This document shows, piece after piece, positions 17,441 to 25,516 of a stretch of DNA of 64,000 bases. This DNA comes from Streptomyces sp. NBC_01439 (GTDB lineage Bacteria > Actinomycetota > Actinomycetes > Streptomycetales > Streptomycetaceae). Below the pieces are notes generated by a model. It was not told the origin of the DNA and ran no database searches. It saw nothing but the letters and a program-made list of their open reading frames with translations. Each line of letters starts with the position of its first letter. Positions within the stretch are counted from its first letter, which is position 1. A program made the position numbers and the translations under genes. The stretch spans positions 6,075,501-6,139,500 of the forward strand of contig NZ_CP109487.1 of the NCBI RefSeq assembly GCF_036227605.1. The letters run 5' to 3'.

Positions 17441-18909
17441 GCGGGCCCGCGGTCGGTGGTCCGCAGCGCGAACCACAGCTCCATCCGCACGTCCGGGTCG
17501 TCCAGGTCCCGGTCCAGCAGTTCGGCGGCGCGGCCGATGCGCTGGCGGACGGTGTTGCGGTGGACGCCCAGGGCCGCGGCCGTGCGGTCCCAGTTGCCGT
17601 GGTGGGCCAGCCAGCCGTGCAGGGTCTCCCGCAGGGCGGGGGAGAGCGGCCCCAGCAGGCCCTCGGCGTGGGCGCGCGCCTCGGCCTCGCCGACCAGGCC
17701 CGCGAAGCCGGGGTCGGTGTGGTGCGCCAGCGGGGTACGGGCCGCCTCCGCGCGCTGCAGGGCCCGCGCGGCCTGGGCGCCGGCCGTGGCCAGGGCGTCG
17801 GGCACGGACGGCGCGGCCGGTGCGCTCACCCCGAGCCGCCAACCCGGCTGTGCGGCGGGCTCCCGGTCCGTGAGCAGCCGTGCGCCGTCCTCGTGCGGGT
17901 CCAGCAGTACGGTGCCCAGCGCGGCCGCGAGGGCCTGCGGGTCCCCGGATCCGCGGGCGTGGACGGCGTACCAGGGCCCGGCTGCCAGGGCCGCGGCCGG
18001 ATTCCCGTCGAGGAGCAGCCGGGTCAGGGCCGCCGCCTCCGCCCCGGCGGGCCGCTCGGCGGTGAGCAGCGTCAGCAGTACGGCGGCCACCGATGCCACG
18101 GTGTGGTCGCCGGGTGCGCGGGCCGGGGTCGCCGTGCCCAGGGCCGCCCGGCCGGCCAGGGCGTAGGCGGCCAGGTGGTGGCCGCCCGCCCGGTCCGTGG
18201 CGGTGGCGGGCCCGCCCTCGCGGCCGACCCGGGTCAGCAGCGCGGCCAGGGCCTCCCGCGCCGGAGCCGGCAGCTCCGGGCCGGCCGCCCGGCCGCCCGG
18301 CCACAGGGCCACCGACCCGCCCAGGCTCGCCGCGAGCCGGGCCAGCACCGCCGGGACCGGGTCGGGTCGGGCCGCCGCCGCGGCCAGGGCCTGCTGGGCC
18401 TCGGTGACCCGGCGCAGCTCTCGGGTCCGGGCCTCCGCCATCAACCGCCCCACCGCGCGGGCGACCGCCGAGAAGGGGGTCCGCGGCGGTACCTCCAGCA
18501 GCGGCAGCCCGTGCCGCGCACAGGCCTCGGCCAGCGCGGTCGGGACCTCCTCGTGCACCGGGGCCACGCCGAAGCCGAGGGCCGCCGCCCCGGCCCCGGC
18601 CAGCCGGGCCACGTAGCCGTCGGGGTCGTCGGCGGGACCCGCCCCGGCGGTCAGCAGCAGCTCGCCGCCGAGCAGGTACGGGGAGGGGTCGGGCATCTCG
18701 GAGGCGTGCACCCCGTGCACCCCGGCCGTGGCCGGCCCGGCCAGGTGGCGCAGGCCCAGTTCCCGATCGCCGAGCAGCGCGGCGAGGGGCACCGGCGGGG
18801 TGAGCGGCTCCCCGGCGGGGCCGTTGCCGTACTCCGGATCGCGGGGATCGCGGGGATCGCGGAGATCACGGGGATCACGGGGAGGGCCGGGCATGGATGC
18901 TCCGTACAT
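17428..18909 (-). CDS. PucR/CdaR-family transcriptional regulator
   Basis: About 493 residues. An N-terminal PucR ligand domain ([37 protein letters not shown] in outline), a GGDEF-like central region and a C-terminal helix-turn-helix ([32 protein letters not shown], near residue 450) mark the family, which senses nitrogen or polyamine catabolites. The N-terminus has a tandem [12 protein letters not shown] stretch encoded by a short repeated unit. Start is uncertain: ATG 18909 or ATG 18894 are both in frame. It is divergent from the ureohydrolase gene with a perfect 13-bp palindrome between them, so that gene pair is its likely target. Confidence 0.88.
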   Translation of the reverse strand: MYGASMPGPPRDPRDLRDPRDPRDPEYGNGPAGEPLTPPVPLAALLGDRELGLRHLAGPATAGVHGVHASEMPDPSPYLLGGELLLTAGAGPADDPDGYVARLAGAGAAALGFGVAPVHEEVPTALAEACARHGLPLLEVPPRTPFSAVARAVGRLMAEARTRELRRVTEAQQALAAAAARPDPVPAVLARLAASLGGSVALWPGGRAAGPELPAPAREALAALLTRVGREGGPATATDRAGGHHLAAYALAGRAALGTATPARAPGDHTVASVAAVLLTLLTAERPAGAEAAALTRLLLDGNPAAALAAGPWYAVHARGSGDPQALAAALGTVLLDPHEDGARLLTDREPAAQPGWRLGVSAPAAPSVPDALATAGAQAARALQRAEAARTPLAHHTDPGFAGLVGEAEARAHAEGLLGPLSPALRETLHGWLAHHGNWDRTAAALGVHRNTVRQRIGRAAELLDRDLDDPDVRMELWFALRTTDRGPAQPG

Positions 18910-18915
18910 TTCGAC

Positions 18916-18928
18916 TCCATCAGATGGA
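18916..18928. promoter_or_regulatory. Palindrome between PucR-type regulator and ureohydrolase genes
   Basis: TCCATCAGATGGA is a perfect palindrome around one central base, immediately before the regulator start and about 83 bp before the ureohydrolase start. Position between divergent genes suggests an autoregulated operator. Confidence 0.5.
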
Positions 18929-19010
18929 TGGAACGTACACTCCCCACCCCTGGGTCGCCCGCTTACGCTCGAAGTACCGCACACGTCAGGCCAGAGAAAG
19001 AGGCACAGCC

Positions 19011-19973
19011 ATGAGCACGCAGCCGCGCGGCCCCGTCGACTCCTCCCGCATCCCGCGCTACGCGGGCCCGGCGACCTTCGCCCGTCTGCCCCGCCTCGAC
19101 GAGGTCGGCTCCGCCGACGTCGCCGTCGTCGGCGTGCCCTTCGACTCCGGCGTGTCCTACCGCCCCGGCGCCCGCTTCGGCGGCAACGCCATCCGCGAGG
19201 CCTCGCGCCTGCTGCGCCCGTACAACCCGGCCCAGGACGCCTCCCCGTTCGCGCTCGCCCAGGTCGCCGACGCCGGTGACATCGCCGTGAACCCCTTCAA
19301 CATCAACGAGGCCGTCGAGACGGTCGAGGCCGCCGCCGACGAGCTGCTCGGCGCCGGCTCCCGCCTGATGACCCTGGGCGGCGACCACACCATCGCCCTG
19401 CCGCTGCTCCGCTCCGTCGCGAAGAAGCACGGCCCGGTCGCGCTGCTCCACTTCGACGCGCACCTGGACACCTGGGACACGTACTTCGGCGCCGAGTACA
19501 CCCACGGCACCCCGTTCCGCCGCGCCGTCGAGGAGGGCATCCTCGACACCGAGGCGCTCTCCCACGTCGGTACCCGCGGCCCGCTGTACGGCAAGCAGGA
19601 CCTCGACGACGACGCCAAGATGGGCTTCGGCATCGTCACCTCGGCCGACGTCTACCGCCGCGGCGCCGACGAGGTCGCCGACCAGCTGCGCCAGCGCATC
19701 GGCGACCGCCCGCTGTACATCTCCATCGACATCGACGTGCTCGACCCGGCGCACGCGCCCGGCACCGGCACCCCGGAGGCGGGCGGCATGACCTCCCGCG
19801 AGCTGCTGGAGATCATCCGCGGTCTGTCCTCCTGCAACCTCGTTTCCGCCGACGTCGTCGAGGTCGCCCCGGCGTACGATCACGCCGAGATCACCTCGGT
19901 CGCGGCCTCGCACACCGCGTACGAGCTGACCACGATCATGTCGCGACAGATCGCGCAGGCGAAGGGCAAGTAA
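19011..19973 (+). CDS. Agmatinase/guanidino-acid ureohydrolase
   Basis: 320-residue manganese enzyme of the arginase/agmatinase family, releasing urea from a guanidino compound. All metal-ligand motifs are present: GGDHTIALP (about 123), FDAHLDTWD (about 147) and [19 protein letters not shown] (about 238). The [22 protein letters not shown] stretch in outline resembles guanidinobutyrase and proclavaminate amidinohydrolase as well as agmatinase, so the substrate is open. ATG 19011 follows AGAGG; upstream frame extends into the promoter and is not coding. The stop is five bases before the next gene, so the two are one transcript. Confidence 0.92.
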   Translation: MSTQPRGPVDSSRIPRYAGPATFARLPRLDEVGSADVAVVGVPFDSGVSYRPGARFGGNAIREASRLLRPYNPAQDASPFALAQVADAGDIAVNPFNINEAVETVEAAADELLGAGSRLMTLGGDHTIALPLLRSVAKKHGPVALLHFDAHLDTWDTYFGAEYTHGTPFRRAVEEGILDTEALSHVGTRGPLYGKQDLDDDAKMGFGIVTSADVYRRGADEVADQLRQRIGDRPLYISIDIDVLDPAHAPGTGTPEAGGMTSRELLEIIRGLSSCNLVSADVVEVAPAYDHAEITSVAASHTAYELTTIMSRQIAQAKGK

Positions 19974-19978
19974 GCGAA

Positions 19979-21646
19979 GTGACGCACGACCACGACCTGG
20001 TACTCCGTCCCACCGAAGCCCAGAAGACGGCCGCGCTCGCGCCGCTGCCGGGCCGGACGGGCGGGGACCTGGTCGTGGAAACGCTGCGCTCGCTCGGCGC
20101 GAACACCGTCTTCGGCCTGCCCGGCCAGCACGCGCTCGCCCTCTTCGACGCGGTCGGCCGTTCCGACCTGCGCCTCGTGGGGCTGCGTACCGAGAACAAC
20201 GCGGGCTTCGCCGCCGACGCCTACGGCCGGATCACGGGCGAGGCGGTGCCGCTGCTGCTCTCCACCGGACCGGGCGCGCTGATGGCGCTGCCCGCCCTGG
20301 CGGAGGCGGCGGCCGCCTCGGCTCCGGTCCTCGCGATCTCCTCCCAGGTCCCGGTGGCGGGCCTCGGCGGCGGGCGGCGCGGGCACCTGCACGAGCTGCG
20401 GGACCAGTCGGCGTCCTTCCGGGACGTGGTGAAGTCCGTCCACACGGTCCGCACCCCCTCCCAGATCCCCTCCGTGATCGCCGAGGCCTGGGAATCGGCC
20501 CTGACCGCCCCGCACGGCCCGGTGTTCGTCGAGATCCCCGAGGACGTGCTGCGGGACAGGACCGTCATCCCGCAGGTCACGGGCGTGGACGCGACCCCGC
20601 ACGAGCTGGCCCCGCGGCCCGAGCTCACCGCGCTCGCCGCCCACTGGCTGGAGAACGCCACCCGCCCGGTGATCATCGCGGGCGGCGGGGTCGTCCGCTC
20701 CGACGCGGCGGGCAAGCTGAAGCAGCTCGCCGAACGGCTGAACGCGCCCGTCGTCACCACCTTCGGCGGCAAGGGCGCCTTCCCCTGGACCCATCCGCTC
20801 TCCCTCCAGTCCTGGCTGGAGGACCGCCACATGACGGACTTCCTGGAGGACGCGGACGTCCTGCTGGTGGTCGGCTCGGGCCTCGGCGAGCTCTCGTCGA
20901 ACTACCACACCTTCTTCCCGACGGGCCGGGTCGTCCAGATCGAGGCGGACCTCGGCAAGCTGGAGTCCAACCACGCCGGCCTCGGCATCCACGCGGACGC
21001 CCGCCTCGCGCTGCAGGCCCTGCTGGAGACGGTGTCCGAGCGCGCGGACCCCTCCGCCCCGGAGCGCGTGCGCCTGGTCCTCGCGGACATCGCGGCCCGC
21101 CTCGACACCCAGGACGTGGCCCTCGAACAGGAACTCCTCGGCTCGATCCGGGCCGCGCTCCCGGCCCGCTCCCCGTCCTTCTGGGACATGACGATCCTGT
21201 CCTACTGGGCCTGGTCCGCCTTCGACCCCAAGCACCCCAACACCATGCACTCGGCCCAGGGTGCGGGCGGCCTCGGCTACGCCTTCCCGGCAGCCCTCGG
21301 TGCGTGCGTGGCGGAACCGGACACCCCGGTGCTGGCGGTGTCCGGCGACGGCGGCGCGATGTACTCCGTCGCGGACCTGGCCACGGCGAAGCAGCACGAC
21401 CTCGACGTCACCTGGCTGATCGTGGACGACGGCGGCTACGGCATCCTGCGCGAGTACGGTTGCGAGGCCGGCACCGAGCTGGCCGGCCCCGACTTCGTGG
21501 CCCTGGCCCGGTCCTTCGGAGTTCCGGCCTCCACCACCACCCCGGAGTCCTTGAAGGACGACCTGAAGAACGCCCTCGGCACTCCGGGGCCGTCGGTACT
21601 CCTGCTTTCGGCCAAGCTCAAGATGTTCGCCCCGACTCACCTCTAG
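19979..21646 (+). CDS. Thiamine-diphosphate-dependent enzyme, acetolactate-synthase-like
   Basis: 555 residues with the three domains of the family: N-terminal pyrimidine-binding domain with catalytic Glu in LRTENNAGFAADAYGR (about residue 71), central domain, and C-terminal diphosphate-binding motif SGDGGAMYSVADLATAKQHD. It is not a normal biosynthetic acetolactate synthase by context: it is cotranscribed with a ureohydrolase under a PucR-type regulator, so it may decarboxylate or ligate a 2-oxo acid derived from arginine, agmatine or guanidinobutyrate metabolism (inference). GTG 19979 lies five bases after the upstream stop. Confidence 0.88.
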   Translation: MTHDHDLVLRPTEAQKTAALAPLPGRTGGDLVVETLRSLGANTVFGLPGQHALALFDAVGRSDLRLVGLRTENNAGFAADAYGRITGEAVPLLLSTGPGALMALPALAEAAAASAPVLAISSQVPVAGLGGGRRGHLHELRDQSASFRDVVKSVHTVRTPSQIPSVIAEAWESALTAPHGPVFVEIPEDVLRDRTVIPQVTGVDATPHELAPRPELTALAAHWLENATRPVIIAGGGVVRSDAAGKLKQLAERLNAPVVTTFGGKGAFPWTHPLSLQSWLEDRHMTDFLEDADVLLVVGSGLGELSSNYHTFFPTGRVVQIEADLGKLESNHAGLGIHADARLALQALLETVSERADPSAPERVRLVLADIAARLDTQDVALEQELLGSIRAALPARSPSFWDMTILSYWAWSAFDPKHPNTMHSAQGAGGLGYAFPAALGACVAEPDTPVLAVSGDGGAMYSVADLATAKQHDLDVTWLIVDDGGYGILREYGCEAGTELAGPDFVALARSFGVPASTTTPESLKDDLKNALGTPGPSVLLLSAKLKMFAPTHL

Positions 21647-21710
21647 GCCCCGCCCGGGCGACTCGTAGGGTGTGGAAGATCAGGTCCGAGGTGGGTAACG
21701 AGGGGGAACG

Positions 21711-22148
21711 GTGTCGTTCGAGCAGGAATGGGCCCAGCAGAAGCAGGCCACGGCCGCCGACTCGTCGCCGCAGATGCGGCTGAACCAGGTCCCCACCGAC
21801 CCCGGAGGCTCCACGCCGCCCGGGTACGGCGTGCTGGCGACGGCGCCGCCCGAGAAGAAGAAGGCGGCCAACACCATCGAGAACGTCCTGCAGCCCGGCA
21901 CCACGAAGGCGGCGGACGCGGCCGACGAGCCCACCAAGAGCGCGGTCAAGGCCTTCAGCGGCTGGGACACGGCGACGGGCCTGTCGAAGGCGCACACGCA
22001 CTGGGACGACCAGGTGAAGCGCCTGATGGCACGGCTGGACTCGGAGAAGACGGGCCTGCGCGGGGCTTCGACGCTCCTGTCCGGAACCGATCAGCTGACG
22101 GGCAGCAGCTTCCAGCCGGTGCAGTCCAAGGTCACCGGACTCCGCTAA
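21711..22148 (+). CDS. Small helical protein of a type VII-like cassette
   Basis: 145 residues, GTG start after CGAGGGGGAACG. No signal peptide or membrane segment. A Pro/Lys/Ala-rich N-terminal half is followed by helices (SGWDTATGLSKAHTHWDDQVKRLMARLDSEKTGLRGAS in outline) of the amphipathic kind found in WXG100-like proteins and EspG-type partners. It is 29 bases ahead of the large WXG-like gene, so it may be a secretion partner or chaperone. I do not recognise a named family. Confidence 0.75.
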   Translation: MSFEQEWAQQKQATAADSSPQMRLNQVPTDPGGSTPPGYGVLATAPPEKKKAANTIENVLQPGTTKAADAADEPTKSAVKAFSGWDTATGLSKAHTHWDDQVKRLMARLDSEKTGLRGASTLLSGTDQLTGSSFQPVQSKVTGLR

Positions 22149-22177
22149 CAGGTCACACGGCTCTACCAGGGGGAGAC

Positions 22178-24328
22178 ATGCCGAACTACGCCGAGGTCAT
22201 GCAGACGGACCTCTCCGCGCTCACCACCGCCGCCGACGGCTGGAAGGCCATGGCGACGCAGCTCAAGACCATGGAGGACGTCTACAAGGACGAGGTCCAG
22301 AGCGTCTCCGCGGGCAACGGCTGGCTGGGCTCCAGCCAGCAGGCCGCCGCCACCCAGTCCGCCATGACGCGCCAGGAGTTCGGAGCCGCGCAGAAGGAAG
22401 CCCTGGCCATGGAGTCGCTGCTCCGCGACGCGCACGCCCGGTTCACGGACCTCAAGGCCCGCGTGGTGTCGGCCGTCGCGGAAGCCAAGGAGGCCGGGAT
22501 GAAGGTCTCGGAGCACGGCGTCGCGAGCTACGACTTCTCCAAGGCGGATCCGGCCAGCGTGAACGCCATCCGCCACGATCCCGACCTCCCGGAGATCGAG
22601 CGGTCCTGGACGAGCCGGATCGGTGACTCGGTCAAGGCGATCACGGAGTTCGACCAGGACGTCAAGACGGCCCTGCTGAACGCGTCGGGGGCCGACGGGA
22701 CCGCGATGTTCGGCTTCAACTCCAAGCCCGTGAACGACGTCGAAGCCGTGGAGGCGCTGGCCCTCACCCAGAAGATCCGCGACGGCAAGGCCTCGCCGGA
22801 GGAGCTGCGGCACTACAACGACGTCCTCAAGCAGAACTCCGGGGACCCGCACTTCGGCGAGGCGTACCTGCACGCGTTGGGTGCGAAGGACACCCTGCTG
22901 CTGGCGGACCAGATGAACCTGGCGTCCAACGAGCGTGGCACGTCGGCTGCCGACAAGAAGCTCTACGAGTCGATCAATTCCGGCCTCGCGGGGACGATCG
23001 CCTCGGGCACCAAGGACCCGGACAGCTACGCCTACAAGCCGTTCGTCAACGGGCTCAAGGAGCAGGGCCCCGAGCTGGTCGCCAAGGGCCTGCGGCCCAC
23101 GTACGGCTACCAGGCCCTCGTCACGGTGATGGCGAACGGCAGCGGCTACGGCAAGCAGTTCCTCAACGACCTCGGCGACGGCATGATCGAGGCCGAGAAG
23201 TCGAAGCCGCACATGTACGACCACGCATGGGACTCCCAGCGCCCGAACCTGGTCTCCGACCCGCTGGACGGCCTGCTGGGCATTATGGCCAAGGACCCGG
23301 AGTCGGCGACGTACTTCCTCGACCCCGAGGCGCCGGGCAACAAGAACGAGCACCTGAAGTACATGCTCAGCGACCGCGACATGCCCGACCCCTGGATCTC
23401 GACCGGCGTCGGACAGCCGATCGAGATGGACGGCGACAAGACGGCGGGCCTGGGTGCGGCCATCCAGGCGGCGGCCACGGGCCACACGGACGGCGAGAAG
23501 CTGGGCCCGCCCGGCCCGCACACCGAGGGCCAGGCCCGGGTGATGCACGACGCCATCCGCCTCCTCGACGACGAGATGGGCGGGGACGAGTTCCCGGAGG
23601 ACCTGGAGGGCCTGCAGCAGCCGATGGCGAAGGCACTGGTCGACTACGTCGGCGACACCCACGTCATCTTCAACGGTCAGCAGTCCGACTACGGTGGCGC
23701 GGCGGGCAGGGATGCCATCTTCGGATCGGGCGACGAAGCGCACATCGCAGTGGGCCAGGGCAGCCTGGTGCGTGTGGTTCGAGGCATCGCAGACGACGGA
23801 CCTGCCTTCGCCCTGCTGGTCGAGGCGGAACGGGCTTACGCGGCGGACCAACTGGCGACGGCCCCCGAGTACTCGGGCGACTCCAAGCACGGAGCCAGCT
23901 CGGACTGGGACCACCGGAGCAAGGAGATCGGCATGGCGGCGGGCGCCCTCAACGGTATCGGTGCCGACGTCTACAAGGACAAGGAAGACGACCAGGTCGA
24001 GTGGGCGGAGGGAACGGCCGAGCACTCGGCGGCCGGCCTGAACGGACTGATCGGCGAAATCCCGATCGTGGGCACGGTCGGAGGCTCGTTGATCGACTCG
24101 GCCAAGTACGAGTGGGTCAATGGGGTCAAGAGCGAGGCGGAGGATCAGGGGAAGCAGGATTCCAGCAAGAACTATGGGCAGGGCGTCGACGCGACCAACA
24201 AGCTCTTCGACGAGTGGGGCAAGCAGAGAGGCATGACGGGAGATGGCCCGTTCGCGTCGGCGAAGGACAACGCTGGTGGCGGGTACGAGGATGGACGGAA
24301 TGCGGCTCGTGCGCATCTCAAGTCGTAG
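22178..24328 (+). CDS. Large WXG-like protein, probable type VII secretion substrate
   Basis: 716 residues. Residues 1-100 form a helix-turn-helix hairpin of the WXG100/LXG type (ALTTAADGWKAMATQLKTMEDV, then NGWLGSSQQAAA near 48 as the turn), with no Sec signal peptide. The remainder resembles the Streptomyces DUF6571 type from memory (PHFGEAYLHALGAKDTLLLADQMN, TYGYQALVTVMANGSGYG). A hydrophobic Gly-rich segment (GLNGLIGEIPIVGTVGGSLID, near 630) precedes the C-terminus. ATG 22178 has an ideal AGGGGGAG. It overlaps the lipoprotein gene by 29 bases. Whether the C-terminus is toxic is unknown. Confidence 0.82.
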   Translation: MPNYAEVMQTDLSALTTAADGWKAMATQLKTMEDVYKDEVQSVSAGNGWLGSSQQAAATQSAMTRQEFGAAQKEALAMESLLRDAHARFTDLKARVVSAVAEAKEAGMKVSEHGVASYDFSKADPASVNAIRHDPDLPEIERSWTSRIGDSVKAITEFDQDVKTALLNASGADGTAMFGFNSKPVNDVEAVEALALTQKIRDGKASPEELRHYNDVLKQNSGDPHFGEAYLHALGAKDTLLLADQMNLASNERGTSAADKKLYESINSGLAGTIASGTKDPDSYAYKPFVNGLKEQGPELVAKGLRPTYGYQALVTVMANGSGYGKQFLNDLGDGMIEAEKSKPHMYDHAWDSQRPNLVSDPLDGLLGIMAKDPESATYFLDPEAPGNKNEHLKYMLSDRDMPDPWISTGVGQPIEMDGDKTAGLGAAIQAAATGHTDGEKLGPPGPHTEGQARVMHDAIRLLDDEMGGDEFPEDLEGLQQPMAKALVDYVGDTHVIFNGQQSDYGGAAGRDAIFGSGDEAHIAVGQGSLVRVVRGIADDGPAFALLVEAERAYAADQLATAPEYSGDSKHGASSDWDHRSKEIGMAAGALNGIGADVYKDKEDDQVEWAEGTAEHSAAGLNGLIGEIPIVGTVGGSLIDSAKYEWVNGVKSEAEDQGKQDSSKNYGQGVDATNKLFDEWGKQRGMTGDGPFASAKDNAGGGYEDGRNAARAHLKS

Positions 24329-24992
24329 TGGGGCCGACAGGGCCGTCAAGGGATCGATTGCCGCCCTCGTGTGCGTGGTGGCGGTTTCATCGTGTTCCGG
24401 GCAGAGCCCTGCGCCACGCGCTGATGACCTGTGCAGTGTCGCTGAGTCCTCGGACGAGGCTGCGGCGCTGCGGCAGATCATCGGTTCCGGAGACTACGAA
24501 ACCCAGGTCGACTCGACCACCGATGGTCTGACGAGTCGGTTGAAGAAGGACTTGCGTGAGCGCAAGACCGACGACTGGACCACTCCTGCCGACATGTGCT
24601 CGTACGTCCCCGCGAACCAGTCGAAGCCGCACCGGGTGCGGGTGGAGTTCGGATGGACTCCGCCCGCTGGGGCGCAGGGGGCCAGGCCTGCGGTGAAGGA
24701 CGCCGGCCGGTACGAGGTGAACGGCGCGCTGATCGAGACGGACGACATTGCGTCGTTGCTCCGGATTCGGTGCGATCTGCCGGGAGAGCTCGGAGCGCCG
24801 TCGAAGCAGGTGTTGCTGTACGGGGACGTTTCCTACTCGATCAACATCTCCCGGACGGATATCGACCAGGCGGCCAGGGACCGGCAGACCACCTTCGCCT
24901 ACCTCATGACCCGCCGCGTCACCGACGCGCTCGGTTGCGAGAACGAGCCGCTGGAGAAGCCCCCCGTGGTGAAGCCGCTGCCCGCCCCCTGA
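24300..24992 (+). CDS. Lipoprotein, partner of the WXG-like protein
   Basis: 230 residues. Basic start, hydrophobic stretch and lipobox AVSSC (Cys about 33) followed by an acidic/Ser/Pro linker: a lipoprotein exposed outside the membrane. The body has a Cys pair (DLCSV, DMCSY) and RIRCDLPG like DUF3558-type lipoproteins, which is a weak resemblance. ATG 24300 has GAGG nine bases upstream and lies inside the end of the preceding gene, so translation is coupled. Its position suits a surface immunity or anchoring protein for the 22178-24328 product (inference). Confidence 0.82.
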   Translation: MRLVRISSRSGADRAVKGSIAALVCVVAVSSCSGQSPAPRADDLCSVAESSDEAAALRQIIGSGDYETQVDSTTDGLTSRLKKDLRERKTDDWTTPADMCSYVPANQSKPHRVRVEFGWTPPAGAQGARPAVKDAGRYEVNGALIETDDIASLLRIRCDLPGELGAPSKQVLLYGDVSYSINISRTDIDQAARDRQTTFAYLMTRRVTDALGCENEPLEKPPVVKPLPAP

Positions 24993-25017
24993 CCGCCGCC
25001 GCGGCCCGGGGCTCCGG

Positions 25018-25239
25018 TCACGGCCCGGGCCGCTCGTCGTCGTTCTCGTAGGGGTGGAGCAGGAGGCTGATCACGGCCGCCCCGACCGCAGTCGCCAGCC
25101 GGGTTCCCCCGCTGTCGGTCACCAGGCTCACGACCTTCGCCGCGACCAGCGCGATGAGGAAGGCGGTGACGAACGGGACGACGGTACGGGCGGTCCGCTG
25201 CACGAAGGTGTGGTCGGTCGGTTGCTCGGGGGTGCTCAT
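25018..25239 (-). CDS. Small two-helix membrane protein
   Basis: 73 residues starting MSTPEQPTDHTFVQRTART. Two hydrophobic stretches (VVPFVTAFLIALVAAKVVSLV and ATAVGAAVISLLL) and an acidic tail. No family recognised; similar short proteins are frequent in Streptomyces. It is divergent from the ABC exporter gene; the 277 bases between them hold a ribosome binding site for each but no other structure I can support. Confidence 0.7.
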   Translation of the reverse strand: MSTPEQPTDHTFVQRTARTVVPFVTAFLIALVAAKVVSLVTDSGGTRLATAVGAAVISLLLHPYENDDERPGP

Positions 25240-25516
25240 GGCCCTGGTCCCTTCGGTCCCGCCGCCCCGGTCGGCGGTCGGCATCGGCTCTGCTTCCAGC
25301 ATCGGGAGCGCGGCCCGGAACGCCCAGATCCGGAAGGTCGGGACTTGACAGGTGTCGGCAGCTCCCATTCACCTCCGCCGCGCCGCCGCCCCCACCCCGG
25401 TCGGACGCGGTCCGCGCGCCCCCGCCGTACGGCAGTGCGATTGTTGCGGCGGGATGAAATCCGCCGGTCGGGGCGTTGCCGCTTCCGGCAGGACTGGACG
25501 AACGGGGAGGCTTCAC

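Noticed and set aside
24397..24412. GGGCAGAGCCC in the lipoprotein gene, resembling the core of the dispersed repeat
   Set aside because: Only the short palindromic core matches; the TTGAGG-CGCGGGG part is absent and the codons encode the expected residues after the lipobox. Coincidence is likelier.
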